From NCBI GenBank assembly GCA_008828725.1, contig MEHQ01002043.1:314875-378874 (forward strand): a DNA stretch of 64,000 nucleotides, read 5' to 3'. The DNA is from Saccharina japonica (lineage: Eukaryota; Sar; Phaeophyceae; Laminariales; Laminariaceae). A program made the translations under genes and the position numbers. The notes under the pieces are model-generated. The model was not told the origin of the DNA, made no database searches, and saw only the letters and a list, made by a program, of their open reading frames with translations. Below, in pieces: positions 12,601 through 24,100 of this stretch; the stretch's first letter is position 1, and each line of letters begins with the position of its first letter.

Positions 12601-15600
12601 TACTGGCAAGTTTTTACTCATCCGCCCGAGGATATCAATACCTATATACCGTATACAATAACATTTTTAATGGGGAAGGAAGGCCGTTCAAGCGCTTTTG
12701 AGACGGCACACCATGAACAAGACAAGCAGAGAAGCACGGGCAGGACGACCAAAGGGTCCAAACCTAACGACAGCGTGCAGCAATGTACAGCATCATGACG
12801 GCGCGCCCCAAAAAGGGCCACAAACGCCAGACACCCACACCCGGGCGTGATATACCCCCACTGCTGTGTCGTGAAGAAGGGTCAAGCGGTTGACAGCTTT
12901 ACCTGCGTGATTCCGAGAGGAGGCGCTGCCGAGGTGACCGCCGGCCTTGCCTCCCGAATGCCGAAACGCCTCGTGGTACTCGTCCAGCTGCTTTGGCCTT
13001 AGACCCGTGAGATACGGTTCAATCTGTACCAGGGGTGGGGAGGCGTAAGGATGCGAAGGTGGTCAGCGCAACAAAAACAAAAAAAAGAGTGCTCGCGGAG
13101 ACGACTTACACAGGAAGGTGGCTGTGCAAGTTTTCACACACCGGACACATCACGATAAGTACAGATGATTTAGATGACCTAGATGATCTATTTCGGGGGT
13201 CCATAGTGAATACGACCTACCGTATACAACAAAAACCTATCCATTTCCCTATTTTTACTAACAATTATTTGGTCTTATTTACTATGCCCCCCCGCAATAG
13301 ATGATCTAGATGATCTAGATGATCTAGATCCTATGTTTTTTCGGTAAGAGGTGTTGCGCAAGAAGAGTCTTATCACGCAGATCCCACTATTAACCCTAGT
13401 GGGACTTCGCAGGGGAAACATTGAGGATAAAAAGTGACGATCTCAGCGAAGGTGGCTGCGTCATTGAGCAGGGGAGGTGGTACAAATCGGTGTCCGAGCT
13501 ATATACAATGCGACGATTCGTATGTACGGCACACGGGCGCATGCAACATGATCCTACCCGTACTGCTGCTGGGCGCTCACGCTGCTCATAATAGACGGTA
13601 GACGGTCGCTAGCAACCAAAAAGCGAAAGCCATTGTTTTGGTCGCTATCCGTTATTATATCCCTTCTCTATCCCTTCTATCCCTATTTTTTTCCTTTTTT
13701 TTTTCTCCATCCCATTTATTATCTTCGCCCTTCCTTTCTCTCTCCTTCATGGTCGTAACTCAGACCCGGGGTCACAACGTATCCCTTGTATCCCTTAGAA
13801 GGGGTTATTAGGAACATAGACGCGAAAGAGCCGTGCCAAACAGGCGACACCCGGTAAACATGGAATAATAGCTGGTGCGGATGACGTATACATACCATTG
13901 ATACGCCTGGCTCGAAAAATACCCTGTAGATCATATAGATCATCTCATCTGATCCGTGCGATGTGCGCAAGTTTCATAATCTTCACTGGCAATCTTCAGT
14001 GACAATCTTCACTGCTCCCAACAGCGTCCAGCTTGCTTGCTGCTGAGTGCCAGTGATCCATCACATAGACCACCATCGAGCCAAACGTTCGCGCGACTAG
14101 TGCAAGAGCATCCCCCAAGTAGCGCCATCGAGCCCACACGCGGCGCAACTCAAGTGGTGAGAGCATTCCCCCAGAGAGACCCTCCCCCTAAGAAGTCTGT
14201 TTTCGACCTTCCGCGTCAAAAATCATGCCCTCTTCGTACGTAGGTAGATGTTTCAGAATATTTGAAAGAGGCATTTCTCACCTACGTCTCCTCTGTTTTC
14301 AACCATCCGTGTAAAAACTTATGGGTTCTTAGGCGTTTCAGAATATTTGGAAGAGGCGTTCCTCACCTCTTCTCCAACGAGGGCGAACAGGGTCACTCTC
14401 TCGCCGCGTCTCGTACGTCCCCGTTGCTGTGCGCGAAACCGTTGCAAGACTGCGAAACGCACGTGGAAGGCGTGTACAGGTTAGCGGTGGGGGGGGGGGG
14501 GGGTAGGGCCTGGTAGGGGGGGTATACAGTCAGACCCATGAGTTAACAAATAACCGAGCAAGAAACTGAGGCTCAATTTTTGGGGACATTTAAGAAACTT
14601 GAATTAAGAAACCTTGCTCAGTGGCAGGCGCTACACTAAATCTACGAGAACAACCTATTATGCTCAAGTTTGGCATTCCAATAAGGTTTCCGCCTTGCTC
14701 AGATTAGGCGTTTCTTCTTGGCCTGCCCATACGGTCCATCATTGTTTTGGGGGGATATTGTATACTACAGTAGTAATAAGCACGACCGTCATTCTGTTCG
14801 GATGGTAGTAAAGCCGAAGCCCGCCACGGACGTGGAGAACCACCCCTGGCAAACAATCGGATCACCGGGCAGCCCTCTCATTAGACTCGCCACCGAACAC
14901 TGACAGTCATCACCCGGGTTTGAGGTTCGGCGGTATACACACAACAGTGGTCGATAGAACAGCAAGGCCGAAAATAGTGGTAAGCCACCTACCATATGTG
15001 GCAAATACCTAAGGCCACTGAATGAAGGTAAAAACCTAACATTATATGCACATATTCTACATAAGAGTTGAGCTGGAAAGCAAAAGTACGCAGCGAAAAA
15101 AAAATATGTGTACGTATGCTGTACGAGTAACGCACCGACACGCGGAACGGTGCCAGTGACAATGGAGCAAGCCTTCAAAAGTAAATCGGCTGTACGAGTA
15201 GGGCACTGCAAGCCGACAGACACGGCCGACCGATGTCTGACCTGAATAAACCCCATGATGGCGTCGGCCGCCAGACCGGACCCACCCTCCAGCCCAAACT
15301 CTGTCACCAGTTTTCTCAACAGAATCAGCCTCGCCGTGATGGGTCTCCACGCCGACAGCTGCTTTTTCGCGAGCGGCTTGAGCGCTATGTGACTGGAGGA
15401 CGCGCGGTGTTGGCGGCATGGCATCGATACAGCAGCAGAGATTAGCGATTCGAAAGCTTCTATTACGAGGGACCATAGTAAACACTAGTAATAGTAAACA
15501 GGACCAAATATTGTTCTAAAAATAGGTAAATATATAGGTTTTTGTGTGTACCGTAAGTCCTATTTACTATGCTCCCTCGTAGTTGGTCCAGGCATACAAT

Positions 15601-18600
15601 AACTCCAAGCCTTGAGGCCCGCCGCGGGGCAATTCCAAGTGTAGAATCGCGCATGGCAATGACACATTCACACAGAGAGCAGTACCATCAGCGCAGTCGT
15701 AACGCGTGACTCTTATTATCATGTCAGGAGCGGTAGCACCCGCTCACAGCTCGCGATATCGGCCTCGCGAAAAACATTTCGACAAAAATCACCGATCGTC
15801 TTGCAGCTCAGGTGTCTTCTGGATAAACGAGGTGTCTTCTTTTAACAAAAACAAAACAAAACCCATTTGCTACATAAAAAGTCCCTCATCCAAAACGCCC
15901 GGAGAAATCGAACACGGTCCATCTAGTTTGTTTGGTTGTTTGTTTGATTGTTTGTTGATTTTCTTTATTATGTTTATTATTTTTTCTTTATGTTTTCCGT
16001 TTCGCTTTTTCTCCTCTTTTTTACTCTTTTTTTCTCTTTCATGCACCTGGATTGTTAGCAGGGTAGGTCTTGCCTGTCGTATATGGCACTGCATTGTCTG
16101 CTCTGCTTACTGCACCGCAGCGTAGTATCTCTGTGTCGTAGTTTTGTGACCACAGAACTGGTACCTCTCTAGGATGAAGAATCGGCACGGACACTGGGTG
16201 TGCTGGATGTCGACGGGTAGAAAGGAAGGTTTAATGTGAACAACACACACACCGGGACAAGTGTATAAAATACGTCAGCACGCCACCGGTGTTCACGCGA
16301 AACGCCTCCACACACCCGCTTGTTCGGCCGACGTCAACACCGCCGGGGTGCCAGCCTCCCTCGCAGGGCACCACTCACCTCACGAAGGTCGGCCCGGCCG
16401 TGCGACACCGGGCCACCGCCACTAGGCCGTTCATCGCCCCGTCCCGAAGGCGGGCCTGGCCATCCCCAAGCTTGTTGAGCAGCGTTGCCACCGTCGGCTC
16501 CAGCGCGGCGACGACGTGGTTATGCCTTGCTTCCTTGCAAGCCCCTATCGACACCAGTACCGAGTCCAGGAAGTCGAGAGTCGTCAGAAAAACCTGAGGC
16601 AGAAAAAAAATAGAAGACGGCGACGCACCAGGGACAACAAGTTGAGTGATTGGACGACACAACTGGCGGGTATTGTTTGACCGTTTCGTCAAGCAAGGAT
16701 TGGAACGCGCAGTGATTGTCATGCAGGCCTCGGCTCCGCTACTACACCAGTAGCTCTATGCTGGAAGCAGCTGAACAGTGTACTACAGTATATATGCGGT
16801 GCCGCGGCATGGCGCCTTGTAGTACAATAAGCGCAAGGCAAGAGCTATACATTTCTTGGGTTTGTTTCGGGTACATATCGCGTTAAGCAGTCGACGTGTA
16901 CGGCGGGGCAGGGCGCTCGGAGGTGCCGTGAGATGATATTAATGCCCCTCCGCAAACTGGCTATACATACAGATATACGTACGTACTCGTAACATGTTTG
17001 CATCTTGGCGAAGTCGCGTTGAACAGTCGACGCAATCGGTCCGCGAACCAGGCGTTTACGGACAATCATCCATCCACGCAAACGAGCCGTTCGGGATGGT
17101 TGATATTAATTCACTGGCAAAATGCTGTGACGCTCGGCCACCACATCACGGAAAAACGGAGAGAAAACATTACGTATGGCATACTATTCTGTCCGCAAAC
17201 ATAAGGGCATTTTACACATTAATATTTCATTCAAACGGTCCTTATATTTCGGAACAGAGTGGTACATCATCTGCCTACTGAGCTCTCGCACCTGCGCGAT
17301 CTTGTCCTCAAAGCCTACCCGGAGAACCTGGCAGATCTCGGCGAGGGCGGAGTTGATGCCCGGATCGTCCTCCATAGCGGGCAGCATCAGCTTCATCTGC
17401 GCAATGAATGATGCGGACCCCAAGCAACACCAACAGCACCGGGAGGATTCATGGAACACTGCTGTACCGCAGGCGAAAAAACAAACCGCTTGGAAAACAA
17501 AACCAAAAAAAAAGGAAGGAAGAGAGGCCTCACCCCTCACCCCTCACCCCATCACCGCCTGCCGCAAGCTTTACCCGACATCAACATCACGCTACGCATG
17601 TAAACCGAGTGACGCACGATAGATTGATCTGCCCACTGCACCAATGGCTATCATAGGCAACACGAAATTAGATCCCGCATTACGCAGTACGTAATGCTGC
17701 GGGTGTCCTTCTATATATACAGCACGTATATACGTACGTACGCTCTGGACGGAAATACAAGAGACGTGTGGTCTTCATATTTATATCCTAGCGGTCCTTA
17801 CATATTCGCCCGGAGTGGTATATATATTAAAAAAATTAAAAAACAACAGCTGTGAGCTCGAGGATTTCGTCGAAGCTCATCTTTGCTAGCTGAGTGTAAC
17901 ACTTCGATCGCGCGTACTTACGGATTTTATATGTTCTCGTGTAGGATGTACATCCCGTATGAGGGGGACACAATCTGAGGCTGTAGAATTCAGGAAGTGT
18001 GTGTCTATTTGTGAGGGGAGAAATAATTTAAATTAAATTAAAATTAAAATTAAACAGTCTAAAAAAACTGGTATATATAGTATATAGGGATCTGAACCCT
18101 TTACGTACTTGAGAGAAGGAACGGGAAATAAAAAATGACGAGTACAACATTGGCCACACGCAGCAAACAGAAACCCAAAACCTGCTGGGCTTAGCGGATG
18201 TAACATTCACATTTAGCTCCAGGGCTGCACTGGAAGGGTGGGCACGAGATTCTCCGCGCATGAAACTTCGTACACCACTCTTGCTGCAGATCGCTCATTC
18301 TAGACGCGCACCCTATTAATAGACGGCTGCTGAGATCGCGCTTCGTTTTATTTTTTAGTCGTTGTGCATGGGTCCCAAAATGATGAACTATGCGGTCGGC
18401 GGTGATCGCACGCCACGGTGAAAAGGCGAGTGAAACTAGTCAGTCAAGATCTAGGTCAGCGACATCGCGCTTCAAGTTGAGTGCGCACCTTCAAGACGGC
18501 GGCCTCGCGAAGGGACCACGTTTTGCTGTAGAAACATCTCGTCAGGTAATCGCCAAAGAGGCTGTTGAGTCCTTGGACCTGCCACAACAACCGCGAGCGT

Positions 18601-20295
18601 CAGCACATTCAGCATCGGATTGCTGTCACATGCAGGCTATCAAAGCTGCTGCTGAACAGTAAGTAGTTGCCAAGCGGCTGTTAAAAGCTAGACTTGGCAA
18701 GCGTACATAGGCTATTTTACCATTCTGGCACGCGAGCTGTCAACGTTTGCCGAGCGAACGTTCTGTTACCCTTTCCGTCATTAAAATGCTAAAGAAATGC
18801 CAGTAGTCTAGACCTAGCGTCGCAAGGGCCAAAGCGTGCGTCGAGCGAGAGGTGCCTTGTGCTCAGAACTGCACACACGAAAAACGGATCACGCAAGCAC
18901 CTGGTACTCCGCGTTGACAAGATATGGGGCCAAAAGAGGCGTTCTTCATAAGAGGACACGTTGTACCCACTCAACAAGAGCGTTGCATAAGTCCTCCCAG
19001 CTGCACGCGCGGGACATGCTTCAGCAGCCGATCCGACCCTACAACTACGTGGCACAGAAGCACTGCTGCTACATACACAGCTAGCACTTTTAGAGCATGC
19101 CATCCACAAAAAACGTGTGAGACAAGACGTTCGACGGTACGCGCAGCATCGCACCCTCGAGGTCGTTAGCCTCCAAGTTTACGACATCGACCTGACAAAA
19201 AAAACAAGCCTTCCCAACTGAAAATACCAAGAAATACAAACTAAATACTGCCAAGCTAAATACCAGGTACTAAATGTTGAAATATTGTCTTGTCAAAACC
19301 CCTACAAACGACTGACCTCCGAGAGGTCCACTTTGGCGCTCAAACTCTCCGGAGCCGCAAGGTCTTCGAAGTTAGGAACTCCCTCCAGCGGGTGCTCTCC
19401 GGGAGGAAAGCCACCGCCTGCGTGGGCTCCGTTCTCACCTCCCTCATGCCTCCACTCCTCTCCAGCTGCATCAATCGGGCCAACCGCAAGAGGGGGATGG
19501 AAGGCAAAAAAAGTTACTTTATAGCACAGCCGGAAATTCAGGGTGGCATGGCATGATCTCCGCTATTCATGACCCCCTTAAGAAGTGCACCAAACGTTAT
19601 AACGTCATCTTAGCGTGCGGGTCATTTTCGGGGTACGAAAAATATATCATTATTAATATAGAACGTCGAATGTAAGGTATTTCGATTGTGTCTTTTCTTC
19701 CAAGCCCACAGCCTCTCGAGGCGAGAAACGAAGCATACCTTGGTACAAAGCATTCATCACATCACATCAAATCACATCGGACGCCGCGATCAAGGCCGTC
19801 CGTCGCACGAGACCAGACCAACCAACGAACCCTAAGAATACAGCAGAGCAGTACTTATTTTTCGACCAAGAGCGTGCCCTGGCGTGGAACCAAGCCATTC
19901 TGCCCCACAAACGCGTCAAGAAGGAGCGGTCCTCACGTGATGGATGTGCTCTCAACCCTTCGGACGAGTGCAGGATGCGCGGTTTTGACTTTGGCGGCGA
20001 GCCCTGGGGGTCGTCTGCACCGCCGGCCTCGCTGCCGCCACCATATCTCCCGGAACTCTCGACGAAGCGCGCGTCCGGGCTAGCACCAACATGCCGTTGC
20101 TCGCGGGTTCCTATCGGTTGCTCGTCCACGGGTAGCTGGTTCGCCGAGCGGTTTATTTTTCTCCCTCGGCCACCTGCCAACAGTCCATCGGATTGGATAG
20201 CAGTCAGGTAAGACGGCATGCACCTAAGGCAGGGGTCAGTATCGCACAGCAGGCATCTGTGCGTAATGCTGCTACTGGCAATACTACTGCTGCTG

Positions 20296-20326
<31 letters not shown>

Positions 20327-20327
20327 A

Positions 20328-20389
<62 letters not shown>

Positions 20390-21087
20390 AACTACTACTA
20401 CTACTACTACTACTACTATTACGACTACTACTACGACTACTACTACTACGGATTGATAGCAGTCAGTACGGTAAGGCGTCACCCACCTAAGGCAAGGGCC
20501 AGTATCGTGCGTAATGCCACTGTATACCTGCTACTAATACTTGCATATCCGCTACTGTAACTACTACTAACGTGCAGCATTTCAAGCGGATTATCTTGCT
20601 CGAAGACGCGTCACGGGCATGACCGGCGTCAACCCCTGACCAGCCTCATCGACATGCAGTAGCAGTGTCCAACCACCTTCGCATCACCGAACATACCTCT
20701 CCCGCTCGAGGCCGCACCCAAGAAAAAGCACGGACGATAGCACAGCTAACTCAGACTGACGAAAGCGAGACAGCGGTGCACACGCGGCAACAACTCACCC
20801 AGCGAGCCGTCTTCGTCCCTTCCAGACGTTGCATTGAACGATCGGTAACCCGGAGCATTGCTGCTTTCGCCCTCGGCCTCCTGCAGGATGGGGCGACAAG
20901 TGCGACATGCATCACATATGGTACACGTTCAAGAGACCGGGGATTGGTACTCGATACTGGCAAGTCTGCGCGTCGCTGCTGCGTCCAGCGCCCAACAAGC
21001 AAGCTCTCGCTTGACCTTGAGCTTGCCACCACGGTGCATTGCGCCTCAAACGGCACCTTGCGGCATATCACTAATTGTAAGAAGAAG

Positions 21088-21125
<38 letters not shown>

Positions 21126-24100
21126 CGGCCAGTGTATTAAGCACTGCAACGGAGCCGAAATGCAACATGACAGCAGCAGCTGTGCCGGGAAGCCAAGGTG
21201 GCGCGATTCAGACAAATACTCGGAAATGAAATAAATAAAATAAAAGCACCCGCTCTTAAACTTGTCCGAGTCCCGGCGATAAGCCTACACCTTCACGGCA
21301 CACGCCAAAGGACAGTAACTACTACCGGTACACGCTACACGCACCTCCTCCACGCCTGCTTCCTCCAGCTTCGCGCGGAGCTCGGGGTTCGGATGGGCCG
21401 CGACTTGGAGGCGAAGAGCATCAGCCTCCACCTGAAGGGCAGCCAACCCGACAAAGAGAGAGAGAGAGAGCCTCGGTCATGGACAGCTCGCGCAATGGCA
21501 CAACGGCATACTATTAATAGAACGACACTCCAAACGGATCACGGGGCGGTGGGAACAGCGGGCAGAGATTGTGTTACGTGCTCATGGACGGTGGAACTAC
21601 TACTACTACTACTACTACTATTACTACGGTGGAACTACTACTACTAATAGCTTTTGGTGAATTGAGAGAGGGATGCATCGGCGAAAGACTACAGCATCAT
21701 CGCCCACACAACGCAAGCAACGCGGTCTGCTGCTGGGTTAGGACATGATACAGTTAGGAGATAATGCACTTATAGCCCGAGCTACAACGCAAGGACCTAC
21801 GAGTATTATTTATAGTTACAGTAGTTTGACCACTACACGCGCCGTATGATCTTACTCGTGTTGCTGCGCGCTCACTCCAAACGGGTGTAAAAAAAACGTT
21901 TTAAACATGAATCCCAAAAGGATTAGAAAGTACCAGGTACATGGGAGGGTTGCAGGGGCAGGGGCAGGGGACCTCGTAATATCCCCGCACCTTCAACATC
22001 TTGGCTCGGTCGTAATCCTCGTCCTCCACGGCCTGTCTCTTCGCCACCTCCAGTTGAGCCAGTTGCTGCCCGAGCGACTTCAACTGGGTCTCCGCTTCCT
22101 TGAGAAGTTTGGCCGTGTCGTAGTCCTGGAAGGACGAAATATTACGGGCATTTGGAGTGACAGGTGTGCCCCAAGACAGGCAGGACAGGCAGGGTAGGCG
22201 GGACATACAGACCAACTACACCGCCGTACGAATACACTGCTGAGCGTCTGAAAATCCACACGAGGTACATCTCAGATCTCCGCATCCGTCAGTGCACGTG
22301 AGCGTGCGAGACTTTGTGCTGCCTCGGCGCGCGCACCGTGACCGGAAGCCCTCCCTCGCACCCGCCTCTCCGTCAGTGCCTTCACCGTTACGTGCTGGCC
22401 GCAACACGACTCACCAAGGCGGCGACAACGGAGACCGAAACGCCTACGTCCAACCAAACCATTCGCTCGAGGCCATTCATAGTAGCTCGGTGAGGAGGGC
22501 AGCACCTGCAAATGCGAACAGCCAATCGAGCAAGCAATACCACTAGCGCTACTGCTGTAGTTCTAAATACAACCATCTTGCCAGATGGGGTACAACCGGC
22601 GCCACTGCTGAACCAACACTCCGAAGCCGTACCGAATAATCGGTTCAGCTGATTCCCACCTCTGAGCGTACGGCTCTGTCCTTTGCCGCTGCGATGTCTC
22701 GTATCCGTTGAGCCGCTTCCGGGTCGAAATTCATGTCGAAGCTCAAGTCGTTCAACTCCGCGTGGCCAGGCCTTGCCGCCCCCCCCGCCCTCCCGTTTTG
22801 CCCTTGAGGGTACGCCGGGATAGATCGAGGACCTGCGCCGTAAGGTGCCGGGGGGGCATCTAGGGCTCCTGGGGCTAGCTTGCCAAGTTTGTCGCCTAGG
22901 AGGTTGACAGCGACTATTCCGACCTGAGGAGCGGGAGCATCGAAAAACGTTTGCTATCAATAGCCTCCTTTGATGGCTTTTGTGCACGTCTTCCTGTCAA
23001 GCGAAGCAAATTGGACGGTTGTTCCTCTCTATTTTCTACCCCTCTCTCTCTGGAAAAGCGGCGCCTTTTGACGATACGGTCCGTTCACAAGATTGGTGCT
23101 TCAAGCCGCGAAGCATATACGAAGTATCTGGTAGTCCATAGAGCTTCGTACGCGTATGCTCGTAGTCTAAAGTGATACTGGTACAATATTTTGTAAGAAG
23201 GAATATAGAAGGAGCTGTTACGAGCTGTATACATCTGTTTGGCGGGTCTACTATGTCAGCGCTGGCTACAGACTAAGGTGGCCCGACAAGCATCACTGCA
23301 GTTATTTCCAATAATAACGAACACAAGTATTAGCCGTGTCGTACCTGGTTAAAAAGGTAGTATTAGCCGTGTCGTACCTGGTTAAAGAGGTTGGCCTCGT
23401 TGATGTAGCACTTGTGCACCAGCATGCGCAAGTACTGCCCCGGAGCGTTGACGTAGACACTCTTCAGCTCCCGCGCCTGGAACTTGGAGCGCTCGTTGCT
23501 GTTGAGGCTCAGGTACCCAAGCCGCCTGAACTGCGCCGACTCGTACGCATCCCCGTGCCCCACGAACAGCTCGATTTCTGTGGCGATTTTGCTCTGGTGC
23601 GATAGAATTTGAACCTTTTGACGGCAACCAGTCACGCGAAAACAAGAGAGAGAAAGCTTTACGCCTCAAGTGATGTTTTGTGCTCTTCAATGCGGCGAGA
23701 TCGATATCGTCCTCGTTCTTTATATTTTCGTCAAACCTTTTGAAATGGTGTATTTACCAGGTATGCATGCACCAGGTGTATATGGTATACTACTGCTGTA
23801 CCGGTATGTATTGCTAGGCATCAGATGGTATCATATTTTAAACAATTAAAAAACGACAGCTGTCAGATCGAGGATTTCGTCGAAACTCATCTTTGCTACA
23901 GTAGTATTATGGTATGATAAGACCACGCAAACAAGTACTCTTAGTTGGATACTGATATGTTGGTATTACCATACTTCGAAGTACAGCAGTAGTGGTCCCT
24001 CTATAGGCGCCACCCGCGGTTAGATGTTTTTTTTTTAGATTGGCTCGGTCCACCTGAAAGAAAAGGAGCAAAAACCTGATTCCATGGATCGTTAAAAAAC

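Noticed and set aside
18190..18255. Minus-strand candidate exon (SAALELNVNVTSAKP) between CEP104 exons
   Set aside because: Phase does not fit, and exons 18578-18489 and 17396-17292 join directly in phase 0 with family-like sequence.
20193..20490. Long frames on both strands encoding poly-Thr, poly-Leu and poly-Val
   Set aside because: They only translate the (CTA)n microsatellite, which opens all frames.
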